Origin: Roridomyces roridus
Taxonomy: Eukaryota; Basidiomycota; Agaricomycetes; Agaricales; Mycenaceae
Direction: 5' to 3'
Assembly (NCBI GenBank): GCA_029378245.1
Contig: JARKIF010000003.1
Coordinates: 2,976,001-3,040,000 of the forward strand
DNA length: 64,000 bases
Part shown: piece after piece, positions 10,513 to 20,670 of the stretch
Numbering within the stretch: position 1 is the first letter of the stretch
Layout of the letters: the number at the start of each line of letters is the position of its first letter
The notes under the pieces: generated by a model
What the model was told of the DNA's origin: nothing
The model's database searches: none
What the model saw: only the letters and a program-made list of their open reading frames with translations
Translations under genes and position numbers: made by a program

Positions 10513-12162
10513 TTAGCTAATATCAATGACGCCAAGACTCGGAACCTCAGTCGCTGTGGTCTCAGAGACCGATCCAGTTTCAACCTCTTGTGATGCTGGC
10601 CTTTCACGGAGGTTCAAACTATGTGCATGAAAGAATGATGAATCCGCTTCAACGAGTAGGAAGCTGAAACGTACAGTGAGAGCACGGAACAGATGTACAG
10701 ACTGGACAGCGGGAAGTTGACGACGAAATTCCTGAGTACATATGAGATGTCGGGATCTGCATTACACGTGTGTACTCACAGTGTGGTATTCTGTGGTCGA
10801 AAACATCAGAGTACGATTCCTGGAGCAGAGAATAGACCATACTGGAAACATATGGAAGATGCAGACATCGGCCAAAGAACCCAGCGCCGTGAGTGATCCA
10901 GTCATCAAAGTCACTTGTCATGTCAGCGCCTTGAAGAGCGTGGACAATGAAGGGCCTTACAGCGAACAATGCGGCTGACTCTACCTTTGAGGTCAGGGGA
11001 ATCAAATTGCTTCGGTCGCGTCAGCTATTCAGGAAGAGCAGTCAGTTTCGCCAGGCGGGGCTGCCCTTAACACAAACAAGAGTCCAGGTCATTGCAATCG
11101 CTATTCCCACGTCGCACGCAGCGGCGGTCCCAAGCCACACCGTTGCCAGCGTAGCCACTCTGGGAAAGTCGCTGAACTGCCGGTTGCGCAGTATTACGAG
11201 AAATGCGAGGGTCATTCCGCTGCCTAGAACAGGTAAACCTGCATTATGGTTTCAAGTTGGAAGTAGGTGATTTACGCACCAAATGCGATCAGGGATAGAA
11301 TCGCGATGAGTGTTGGAATGATGAAAGACCCTCTGATGATGGCTGTTTTTGTGTTGAAATTTGAATTATGATGCTTCATAATGCATCTGATACGCCAGGC
11401 CGTGAATAGTTGGATAGGCGCTGAGACGATGGGCTGGAGAGCAAAGTCAATTTGTTCCATGGCTGTTGAAGCAAACGGTCCGACTGACAATCATGATTGC
11501 TTCTATGGCGTTGTGTTCGAATTAGATAATGATTTATCGACGACTGCCGTCTCTCACGTCCAGGGAGCACTGCGGTACATCAAAGGATCTTCGCAGAACA
11601 TTCAGAGGAAACGTACACAACGGAGAGAGTATGAAAGATTCCCTGTCCCCTGTTCTCATTGGTTAGTTTGGACCCACGTTCGAAGTATGACAGAGCGCGC
11701 CATATTGCATTATCAATGGCTGATAGATAGTACCACACTGGACAAAAATGGCGGCAGTGCCGGCGACGCAAAGGTAGATTATCTGGGATATCAAGGATAA
11801 CCTGGCGAGTAGATGGATGGGAAAAGAACCTACTTACCAGACGCCGAATCCACGGGAAGTCTGGATTACCAGAGTTGTCTTTCCTGTATCTGCCAAGGGC
11901 AGACGGGATCTGGGGAAGTGATTCGACACTTGGGCCAGTCCATTGTTCTGCAATCTCACCTGTGTCAACATGATCTAAACCAAGTTTAGCATCATGATAC
12001 GCACTGGCCCTGCGGAGAAAGATTAAACTGACTCCATAGAGTGACATGTTCAACAGTGCGCCTGATCAAGAGAAGTATCGATTAGCCAGAGGCTACGAGA
12101 CGCAAGGTAGCTTGTTGCGCACCGATCAGCATCGGACCAAACCTTTTAGTGGGGAGGCTCAT
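10513..12162 (-). CDS. Multipass membrane protein, DUF6534-like
   Basis: Reading leftwards from ATG at 12,162 (MSLPTKRFGPMLIG), small exons give GALLNMSLYGVSL, LISQIIYLCVAGTAAIFVQ, ALQPIVSAPIQLFTAWRIR, GSFIIPTLIAILSLIAFGA and FSDFPRVATLATVWLGTAAA. After an LADVCIFHMFPVW segment comes NFVVNFPLSSLYICSVLSL and a polar tail ending GVIDIS, stop at 10,513. The hydrophobic segments fit the roughly seven-helix agaricomycete family I know as DUF6534, whose hallmarks are LFTAWRI, a helix after FP-x-V/L, and an NxPLSxLY end. Biochemical function is unknown. An upstream in-frame ATG exists at 12,216. One internal exon between 11,850 and 12,040 is uncertain. Confidence 0.65.
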
Positions 12163-12953
12163 CAGCCAATACAAAAATCCCCAAGCAAAGACGCACAGGA
12201 GGTCAACTCTGGCCATAATTCAATGATTCCGGAGTGAGGACAATGGAGACGTTGCAGATAGGTGAATGAGAGTGGGTGCTCGACTCGGAGTCCCGACAAG
12301 GTCTTTATACCTCGGTGCTTCAATTTGCTTGCTGGGGATGCTCACTCAGTTCACGGATTAGGTCAAATTGAAGCGCCTGACTTTGGCGCCTGCTCCCTGC
12401 ATGAAACAAATATACGCACAAGATCAGTATGTAAGGCGGGAGAATCTGGACAGGCCTCAGATAGTTCGCTATTCAGCGCGGGAGTGTATCAATTCGGTGA
12501 GTTGTTCCTTGATGGACATTGGAGATGGAGAAGAGTATCTGCCGTTCGGCGTTGCTGCCAACCAACTTAGGCAGCTGGGCACTTCATGTGGCGTAGAAAG
12601 CAAACACAAGCCGTTGCTCTTCACCGGATTTGAAGAAAATTGAACAGTTGAAACCAAATTCAACCATCAGAGTGGTTGGTTGCAGGACCCTTGATTATAT
12701 GAATCCGATGGCGCGCTCACACGGTATCTAGATCGCTCCCTCCGAGGACCTTGTCTGGCGTGAGTGTTATTCCGGCCAGCAGTGTGCTCGACTCAAGGTG
12801 CGTTGCCAGCTCATCTCATTCCGACTCCGATCTCACGATATGGAAGGTACCCTTGGACTACGCAATCCCGGACGGGGCTTCTGCAGCTATCGCCATGCGG
12901 CGAATTCACTCGCTGTGTGAACTTAGATCCGGAGTCCCGACAAAATTGCCCCG
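12163..12953. other. Gene-free interval with TCCCGACA motifs
   Basis: No supported gene. TCCCGACA occurs at 12,291 and 12,934, each preceded by GGAG. Short ORFs here have no recognisable content. Confidence 0.35.
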
Positions 12954-13308
12954 GTGTTCACCACGGGTTTGGCAACCCGGTCCGGGTCACGGGTACGGGT
13001 TGCCCGGGTACGGGCTTGGGTCGCTGTTGAACAACCCGTAACCCGTGCGGGTCAGATTCAAGCCATCAATTCGCGTCGGAACTCGATGGAGAGGTGACTG
13101 TGAGGTCTTTCGAGGGTGTAAGACCTTGCTGACTGCTTAAAAGAGCACTCTGGAGTGTCTTTCAGGCACCAGTGTCGCAGAATACGCCCCCAAACCCGTC
13201 AAATTACGGGTCGGGTCGCGACCCGTACCCGGTGGCACGGGTCGGGTTCGTCGCGGGTACGGGTTCGGGTCGTCGTCTGACTACCCGCGGGTGACCCGTG
13301 GTGAACAC
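12954..13308. mobile_element. MITE-like element with CGGGT-rich ends
   Basis: A 15-bp perfect terminal inverted repeat, GTGTTCACCACGGGT at 12,954-12,968 and its complement at 13,294-13,308, bounds 355 bp. Both subterminal zones are packed with CGGGT/ACCCG words in both orientations (about 12,968-13,050 and 13,205-13,300). No coding capacity is seen. The right end continues CACTA, as hAT ends often do, but no clean 8-bp target duplication is visible. The non-autonomous DNA element call is inference from structure. Confidence 0.6.
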
Positions 13309-13552
13309 TAAATTATTATTGCCCGGATGGCCCGTCGAACTATGGGCCAGAATCCCGACAAATGGGGTCTCGCGGCCGGTGACCGGTGAACCCTGGGGCC
13401 TGATCCAGAGTCCCGACAACCGGCCGTGGCCTGAAGCAAGTCTGATTCAAAGTCCCGACATCGGAGTCCGGTACAAGCGGCTCACTTTAATTAGAGTATT
13501 ATGTGGTATATTTGTCGTCGAGCCCTGGCTGCATGCAGTGTCGAGTAAGTGT

Positions 13553-13907
13553 GTACATCAGTGTTTTAACATTTTGGTTGCCAGATATTTGCCATTGTGA
13601 GGTTGTCGCAACCTCACGAGTTCGAACACCGACCAAGACCTGTTTTTTTCTTGCTCAAAATGCGAACAGCATCCATGGACAGAGTTAGAGTACCTTGAAA
13701 GTTGTAACCCTACTTTTTATTCAGCTGGTCAACACTTACAGAGCAATGTTGGAAGAAATAAAATGCATTGATCGAGGATCGAACGGGGAGGTTGTGGGCC
13801 TTTTGACATGCGGTTGTCAGGTTGTCGGAAATCTGCCGGTTGTCGCATTTTGGCAGAGGTCGTCAGGTCGTACGACCTGACAACCAAACTGTTAAAAGTC
13901 TGATGTA
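13553..13907. mobile_element. Non-autonomous inverted-repeat element
   Basis: The ends are inverted copies about 31 bp long with few mismatches. Both carry GTACATCAG, then TTTTAACA, then TTTGGTTG and CAG (left 13,553-13,584; right about 13,877-13,907). Internal GGTTGTC words recur. The element contains a 9-bp hairpin at 13,597-13,617 and a 20-bp perfect palindrome at 13,862-13,881. No ORF of interest. No target duplication was identified. Confidence 0.6.
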
Positions 13908-14136
13908 CGACTCCGATCAAACCGCTCATCCCTTTTTGACAAAGCTTTGACACTTCCTGACACCTTTCGGCTCCGGCGCTCAGGCGTGCCTGTTCATAGA
14001 GTGTGGACCCGGGAGACCCCTCGAATGGCCAGCATGTGCGCGGAGGGCGCGCCATGTCTCTGATTCCAAAATCAAGGGCTGTGAAGGCGCATCACAGATC
14101 AACCCATCAATCCGTCACCATGACTCCGACCACGAC

Positions 14137-14553
14137 CAGTGTTTCTTCTTAATGTTAAGGGTTAACAAGATTAACCCTTAATAAGGGCCCCTTAATTAAG
14201 GCTTAGTGTCGGGAGGAACTCATGTTAAGGCCTTATTAAGGGTTAATGATCCCAACAATGATCGGATCAGGTCTTCGGCAACCGGCACTGTTGCGGAAAG
14301 CAGTTGATCAAGGGGCTCTGACTATGTCCTCGAGAGTGCCAGACCCCTGCCAGACCATCCGGGAGAGCTGCTCACACCTCAGGTTCATCATATTTGACAG
14401 TTTGGTGCAAGTTTGTTGCCCCTAGGGACTGAGAAAATTTCCATTCAGATTGATGTTAAGCCCTTAAAATGGAGCCCTTAATTAAGGCCTTAAGCCTTAA
14501 TTAACCCTTAGCTACAGAAATTACCCTTAATAAGGGCTTAAGAAGAAACACTG
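14137..14553. mobile_element. hAT-type MITE with perfect 8-bp TSD
   Basis: The terminal inverted repeats CAGTGTTTCTTCTTAA (14,137-14,152) and complement (14,538-14,553) are perfect over 16 bp. They are flanked by an exact 8-bp direct repeat ACCACGAC at 14,129-14,136 and 14,554-14,561. An 8-bp target duplication and termini starting CAG are hallmarks of hAT elements. Subterminal regions are rich in TTAAGGG/CCCTTAA words in both orientations, typical of transposase-binding arrays. At 417 bp it has no coding capacity, so it would need a transposase from elsewhere. The perfect duplication argues for a fairly recent insertion. Confidence 0.85.
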
Positions 14554-14561
14554 ACCACGAC

Positions 14562-15193
14562 CACCACCCCAGGCTCTCCGCCCTCGTCCACGACCGTCGA
14601 CGGTCTTCGACAACACTCCCTTGTACCTTTGTTTTCGGTTTCAACTCGGTTTGGCCGCTCACCGTACCGAATTCGGCCATCCTTTCAGTGGGTCCAGACA
14701 CATTCGGCATGGTGGACTGGGAGTCAGAGCGTAGGAGCATTCGGGTGGAATTATGGGTCTCGATGAGTGTTATTCCCCTCCATTTCCAGCCTTACTTACT
14801 TGCCGAGCCATCGTGTAAATTGACTGTGTGTATCTACCAAGCAATCGAGACTCGTTGCCCCCCGGGCCCTCCTTCGCGCTCACTGAGTCTTCGTATCGCC
14901 CTCTCTCTTGACTCTCGACTCTCGCGTTCGCCCTCGTCGCCGTTTACGTCGTCGCCGGCGTCTGGTCCCATCTACATCGCCAGTTGTCACACACCTGCGA
15001 CCACCATTTGCTTGCCAATCGATTTCGGACGTGTTGTCTTGCGACCACTCCCTCCCCACCTTTGTTGCTGTATGTAGCTCGGGCAGAGCTCAGGTGTTGA
15101 GACCGTCAAGGGGAGTGAGAAGTGGCAGCATTCAATTACATTTTCTATGTACACGCGCGTCGGTCCGTATTCAAGAAATTACTACTCGATCTA
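14562..15193. other. Interval without a supported gene
   Basis: The sequence is pyrimidine-rich between 14,860 and 15,070. A plus-strand ORF at 15,147-15,404 contains HEDLFALGTALEDLMERLGG, faintly like a protein-kinase C-lobe. It overlaps a better minus-strand reading, so I do not call it. Confidence 0.3.
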
Positions 15194-15780
15194 TCTAGTC
15201 AACGACGACTTCTCCGAGGCAACGAGCGACGTGCCCCGCGAACCCACTGGCCATGAAGACTTGTTTGCACTTGGCACAGCGCTTGAAGACCTCATGGAAC
15301 GACTGGGAGGTCACGCCTTGCCCAGCCTTCAACCGACGGAGCTGCCTTTCTTCGTTCGTCTCCACCACCGGCGCGGGTACGGGCTCAATGAGTGGGCCGG
15401 ATAGAAGTCGTCAATCTCCCAGTACCGGTTGTTGGAGGTCGGCGCGTAGGTCGATTTCAAGGTGCAGGTGTTATAGACCTGGGTAAAGTTCACTGCATGT
15501 TGTTCAGTCAAGAAGAAAAAGGAGAGCTTGACGCACCGTAGAAGTCACATCTGGGGTTATCGTAGTGGCAGAGTCCGATGATGTCTTTCATCACAGGAGA
15601 CTCAATAATTCGGCACGACCTCGGGTTTTGTTTAGTCGTCTTCGTACATTTACATTCTAGCATGAGACCGCGACGGCGTCCGAAAGTCGCAATGCCGTCG
15701 GGATTGATCTTGTCACCCGTTTCCGTCACATCCATCAAACCGGATTCGAGTTGTGGATCATGGACTCGCACAAGGGTCAA
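15194..15780 (-). pseudogene. Cysteine-containing protein with probable zinc-binding C-terminus, frameshifted
   Basis: Reading leftwards, a frame with MDVTETGDKINPDGIATFG and LECKCTKTTKQNPRSC ends at CDFY. It is followed by a short intron starting GTGCGTC and then VNFTQVYNTCTLKSTYAPTS. About 30 codons on, coherent sequence moves by one base into PVVETNEERQLRRLKAG and ends RCAKCKQVFMASGFAGHVAR before a stop near 15,194. The CxxC-x10-HxxxC pattern suggests a small zinc site. No N-terminal exon was found. I do not recognise the family; protein and frameshift are inferred from reading-frame continuity only. Confidence 0.4.
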
Positions 15781-15849
15781 GCCCTCGGTGGGTGCACTTA
15801 GTATGGTTTGTTTCGTACCTCTTTTGACTCTTTCAACTCAGGAGCGGGG

Positions 15850-17062
15850 ATGTTTTGCCAACAATTGTGCGCTGAGCTCGTCGACATGCCCTTTCCCATG
15901 GAGTCCACTCGTTTGCTCCGAACGCTAGATCCTTATGAGCATTTGCTTTGTTTCCTCCGCTTCTGCAAGACCCACTTTTGACACCATGTGCGTGAACTCG
16001 CTCCGCATATAACTCCTGAGGTCCGCAGTGCGATGCTTAGCTTGTCGTCGTCCCAACCCCACCCGGATCTCGAAGGTACATTCCGTACCATTGAGAATGG
16101 CGGGCGCAAAGCCAAGGGTACGCCCAGATATAATCTTTTGGTCATGGATACTGATGCTCTTGCCGCAGCGTGGTTGAAAGATAAACTTGTTGGAAGCAAG
16201 TTTGTGCTCCCAGCTCTTTACCAACCTCGGAGCCGCATTCCACTCGAGATCTGGAAGTCGGCGCCATCCACGAAAAATGGAAACGAATAGGCTCACCGCA
16301 ACATCAATCGAGACGGCGTGAATCTCACAATGCTCGGTGCAATCATGCGTGGTATGCAATACGACGCGCGAGCCATGGGCGCACTTGATTTGCATAGTTC
16401 CTTCGGTATCTACTCTCGAGACCAGGCTTCAACGCATTTCCGCCGACATCAGCGCTCGGTGAACCGACATGGTATTATTCTACCCTCCGCCGCAGACTCG
16501 ACGTGACTGACTATGTACCTTCCAGTCGTTGTCCAGACCCGGATTGTAGCCCAGAATGTCGTTGAGAGTACGCCCTCCGTCGTTGAAAACCCGCCTTCGC
16601 TATCTCTGCCCAGTAAGTGTTTCATTCAACACATTCCCCGGTTCCGCCCAACTCAATCAATCATGATTTCCCAGCGAACAACGTGAATTTTGTCAATGCA
16701 GCGTCTGCCCGCCCTGCAGCCGGACGTCTCTTATTTTCCACCACACCCCTTCCTCTCTCGAAGAACCCTCGTTTGTCGCCTGAAGTATCTTGGCTCGATG
16801 AACAAATGAGCACTGCAGATGAGACTTTCTCATTTGCGCCTCCATTCGAACCCATGATGGAAGATTTGCAGCTCATGTACTCCGAGCCGTCCGACACCTT
16901 GAGTGGCCATTTCGCCGCTCAAGGTGTCTAAGACTACGCCTTCGATCCTTCGATCTTTGCTGCAATTGTCAACGGTGAAGGTTATGGACAGCTCTCCGGT
17001 GAGGAGATGCTGCCCTCCTCTGAATTCACACTCAGACCTTTCGCGCCGTCCGATCATTATTA
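15850..17062 (+). pseudogene. Multi-copy agaric protein relic with three in-frame stops
   Basis: One coherent protein can be followed: MPFPMESTRLLRTLDPYEHL, then ELAPHITPEVRSAMLSL, EGTFRTIENGGRKAKGTPRY, NLLVMDTDALAAAWLKDKLV, IPLEIWKSAP and NINRDGVNLTMLGAIMRG. After two short introns come LSPEVSWLDEQM and FDPSIFAAIVNGEGYGQL, with a stop near 17,062. It is interrupted by TGA at 15,979, TAG at 16,288 and TAA at 16,929, all in the coherent frame. It recalls a family repeated in agaric genomes that I cannot name and that may be transposon-derived. The N-terminal part is missing. Confidence 0.55.
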
Positions 17063-17674
17063 ATGTAGTAGAATAGCAGCCTGTACTCAGTGGCCGGTGT
17101 GCTACACATGATAATAACAAAAGAAAAAAAGACAACGGCATTCGGTCCCATCTGGCCCTACCCCCAAGTCGGATGTTCGCGTGGCGCCGCAGCCACGGAT
17201 GGGTGTGGGCAAGACATCCGCTGAAGCCGCTTTCACGCGTCGTAGAGCAGGAGGGGCTCATCGAACGAAGAGAACCAAATACCATCCTCAGAACCCCGGT
17301 ATCACTCACCTCGTGCCGTGTCGCCCAACAGCGACGGCTTGAAGGCATGCGTGGATGGATGTGTCGCGCACGGCGCGCCCACAGAGTATTCCCGAGGCAT
17401 TGTGAGGTGAAGAAAGAGAGAAGAGGCGGCTCAGGCGGGACGACGGCGCTGGCGAGGAGCATTCACGAGGACGGCGTCGGCGGTGGTGCCTGAGGTCCTC
17501 CTCAGGGCGCACACGTCGTGACACAACGGCCACTGCACAGCTCGCTGTCAACCTGATTAAGCTTGGATTAGGCCCGTTGTGGAAGGGCGGTTTGATCGGG
17601 GAAGTACCCACTTACTACGGACTCGGCTGCATGTAGTAGCCTTCAAATGAATTCTATCTTGTCTGTCTCAAACC
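17063..17674. other. GC-rich interval, no gene seen
   Basis: Long open frames here are low-complexity and show no domain. The 40 bp before 17,675 form a plausible leader for the next ORF. Confidence 0.3.
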
Positions 17675-18244
17675 ATGGACAGTATCGAAATCTTCAACGA
17701 AGAAGAACAAGACCATCTTCTGTCTACATGGGATTCCTCCGAATGGATCCTAAACCAAAAAATATTCCATGACCAAGTCCCCGTCGTTGTCCAGGCGGCA
17801 CGGGCGCAGTTGCTAAAAGTCCCCGCCTCATTCACCCCATATCTCCCTCACAAAACACTCCCAATTTCCCAACTCTTGACATTCCACCTGCCGCCTATCA
17901 TGCCGCCCGACTCGAGTCGAATGGACGACGATTCCGAGAGCCTTTCTGCTGAGGAGCCCATCAAGAATATAGAGGAATTACTCCCAGAGCTCATCGTTTC
18001 GATGCGCGAGGAGATCGGGAGCCTGTTGAAAGAGCTGGATCAGGCATGGTTTGACGGCAAGAAGTCTTTCCAGACCTTTTCAAACCCCGGCCTCGCGCTA
18101 CCTTTTTTGGACTCTGATCTATACTTAGTCCCGACATCGGCGATTCTGGGTCGAACTCTGAGCCGGAATCCCGACACGATTTTGGGCGGGGGTTGGGACC
18201 AAAGTCCCGACAAAATTTTTGAGACCCCCAAACTCGGGATCTAA
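17675..18244 (+). CDS. Unrecognised acidic ORF, 3' end formed by repeat
   Basis: An uninterrupted 189-codon ORF opens at an ATG in good context (ACCATGG, MDSIEIFNEEEQDHLLSTWD). The first 150 residues are acidic and include a likely helix (NIEELLPELIVSMREEIGSL). From about residue 150 the frame runs through three TCCCGACA motif copies (SRNPDT, QSPDK), so the C-terminus is probably repeat-derived and an older gene end may have been lost. No family recognised. It could be a truncated gene or an exon of a longer one. Confidence 0.4.
   Translation: MDSIEIFNEEEQDHLLSTWDSSEWILNQKIFHDQVPVVVQAARAQLLKVPASFTPYLPHKTLPISQLLTFHLPPIMPPDSSRMDDDSESLSAEEPIKNIEELLPELIVSMREEIGSLLKELDQAWFDGKKSFQTFSNPGLALPFLDSDLYLVPTSAILGRTLSRNPDTILGGGWDQSPDKIFETPKLGI
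18129..18212. repeat. TCCCGACA motif cluster
   Basis: TCCCGACA occurs at 18,129, 18,169 and 18,205, at spacings of 40 and 36 bp. The context after the motif alternates A-rich or T-rich runs and G-rich runs. A similar cluster is at 13,353, 13,411 and 13,453. Confidence 0.55.
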
Positions 18245-18940
18245 GTTCACACCGCATAATCAAGGGTCCTTTGGTTGTTTGCGACAGCGGAAGGTGCACC
18301 TGTTCGGAAACTTCCGCGACTAGAATCTGAGATTCATGAGTGATTTACGGCTTGAGTTGTTGAATGCATTTTCATTCGAAGTCAATTCAAAGCCCGACCA
18401 TCGATCAAAGTATACGTAGGCAATGCCTACTCAATGCCTCTATTTTCAGACAAACTATGTACAAAAGTAGGGGTATTGCGCAGCATTGAAAGAGAAGAGA
18501 GATTTCCGGTTTAGCTAGAAATAATTACTTAGACGGAGTTGTACGTGTTGTTTGTCCGTGATCGCTCTGTGATAGTAATCATGATATGATTGCCGATCAA
18601 ACAGATCGGCGGGACAAAATTTGTCCAGCATCTGCTGCATCCTCCTCGAGTGGTAGAATCCATCTAAGTATTTCTTGGTATCCAAGCTCATTGTCAAGAC
18701 TGTGCTTGAGATAATGAATTATGGTGCTCGCATGGGGGACTTAGGCACCTGCTGATTCATCCATTCCCGGTCGAGGCGGCAATAGTATTGTTCTCCGTTT
18801 TTACGGGATTTGGCAGACAGTCATCCGGACGCTGATTCATCGTGAGGACTTGTAAGCAGCAGGATATACTGGGGCTTTTAAGTAGCCAGGGATTTGCAGA
18901 GCATACAACTAATTTGAATTCTTGCCAACTTTGAACTGCC
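18245..18940. other. Intergenic region and SDR promoter
   Basis: No gene. From about 18,750 the sequence resembles the region upstream of the second SDR (56,373-56,580 on the opposite strand). Shared words include CATTCCCGGTCGAG (CAATTCCCGGTCGAG in the other copy), CTGATTCATCG and TTGTAAGCA, so the promoter was copied with the gene. Confidence 0.5.
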
Positions 18941-20344
18941 ATGTCAACCAACCACTTCGACTCGCACACGACGGCAAAGGAAGTCGCTGACGCCTTTGCC
19001 TCCGAGATCGCTGGAAAAAACGGTCGGTTCTCTTGCCACAATCTTCTGGATCACTCCAAACTCAACGTACACGCAGTTCTGATCACCGGAACATCCATCG
19101 GCGGGATAGGGTTCGAAGTTGCCCGCGTCATCGCACAATACGCCAACCTGGTCATAATCACTGGATACGACTCTGGACGGTGTGTCGAATGTGGTCGAAT
19201 GAATCTTCAACTGACATCACTATTTCGAGGCTTCAACTCTCCGTAGATGCGATCAAGAAGGAGTTCCCCCAAGCCAACATCCGTAAACTAATCCTCAACG
19301 TCTCTTCTCTTGCTGCCGTGCCCAAGGCTGCCGCGGAGGTCAACGCCTACCCAGAGCCGCTGCACGTGCGTACCCCATCTATCCCGATACTTCGCCACCT
19401 GAACTCCACCTGCTCAGATCCTGATCAACAACGCCGCAGCGACCCCCGCGAAATTCTCCGTCACCGAAGACGGCCTCGAGCGTCAGATGGCCACCAACCA
19501 TGTCGGCCCCTTCCTCTTTACGAATCTCATCCTGCCCAAGATCATCGCTTCTCGTACCGACACAGTGACGCCGCGCGTCATCTTCATCGCCAGCGACGCA
19601 CACGCGTTCACTCCGGGACTCGATATCAGCACACTCGCCCAGCCGATGCCCGAGAAGTACAAGACCGCATTCGAGCCGTATAATGACACCAAGAGCGCGA
19701 ACGTACTCACCACGGTTGAGTTGGCGAACCGATTGAAAGGGAAGGTCAACGCCTACACATTGCATCCTGGCTGTGAGTAACCTTCTGCGCATGCTGATGT
19801 TGGTTGATATTGAATCGTCTTGCAAAGTGATCTTCTCCCAGATTATGACCAAACCCGAGAGTCTGGCTGATTATCAAGAATACAGTGAGTTTTTTCCGAA
19901 GCTTGGCCAATACTTGTTTGCAACTTGACGCCCAAAAGATATCCTGGACAAAGACGGGCAACCGAACAAGGACCTGCCATTTGAGTGGAAGTCGGTTCCC
20001 GAGGGCGCTGCAACGTGAGTCTCATGTTGAACTGCATTCTTTCCATCGAACCATGATCGCAGAACTGTTGTAGCGGCATTCGACCCCGCGCTCTCCGGTT
20101 TGTTTTCACCGTGTTCATATATTCATATGATGCTGATCGGAGACATTTTGCAGACAAGTCTGGCGCGTATCTGAGAGACTGCCAAGTGACGACGGACGAT
20201 GTCGCGCCTCATTCGACTGATCCCGTGAGTCACGTCAATCCATGCTCTCCTCTCAGGTTGTGACTCAGTATCTATATCATAGGAACGGGCGTCGCAGCTT
20301 TGGAAGGCCACAGAGAAAATCGTAGGGCAGTCGTTTGACTTTTA
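18941..20344 (+). CDS. Short-chain dehydrogenase/reductase (SDR), copy A
   Basis: NAD(P)-dependent oxidoreductase of the classical, retinol-dehydrogenase-like SDR type. Exon 1 is MSTNHFDSHTTAKEVADAF. An intron precedes the Rossmann loop VLITGTSIGGIGFE. Later exons give LQLSVDAIKKEFPQANIRK, LINNAAATPAKFSV (NNAG-type motif), PRVIFIASDAHAF with the catalytic serine, and YNDTK, the YxxxK catalytic pair. C-terminal exons read IFSQIMTKPESLADY, DILDKDGQPNKDLPFEWKSV, and ERASQLWKATEKIVGQSFDF before the stop at 20,342. Seven or so introns of about 45-60 bp. No lesion seen. Convergent with the short conserved gene at 20,671. Substrate unknown. Confidence 0.88.
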
Positions 20345-20670
20345 GGTTGTTCGATCCCAAGACTCTTTGGCGCCAAGTCAGTGGAAGCCGTAGTTTGCCA
20401 GAGGTGTACCAGTAGAGCACCATATAGACAGGATACAGAGGAAATCCTACGGACATATGAGCCATGATAAGGATACGAGGGATGGGTGGTTATCTGGCAA
20501 GCTGAGACGATGAGTGTGGAACTGAGGTCGAAAAGCAAGAGGAATCGACTTGACCGATGGCATAAGGCCCGCTCAGAGGGAGAAAATGCAGAACGAATCC
20601 ACACAAAATACATCTATCATCTGCGAGTGGGTAGCCAGAAATCATCAACCGAACGACGCACACAGAAGCC
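20345..20670. other. Shared 3' interval of convergent genes
   Basis: No gene. It is alignable throughout with 54,691-54,980 on the other strand, with indels, and belongs to the inverted duplication. Confidence 0.5.

Noticed and set aside
15147..15404. Plus-strand ORF with a kinase-like DLFALGTALEDL stretch
   Set aside because: Overlaps a more coherent minus-strand cysteine-containing frame. No other kinase motifs are present.
16830..17462. 210-codon minus-strand ORF
   Set aside because: It lies antisense to the pseudogene end and a GC-rich spacer. Composition is random-like and no domain is seen.
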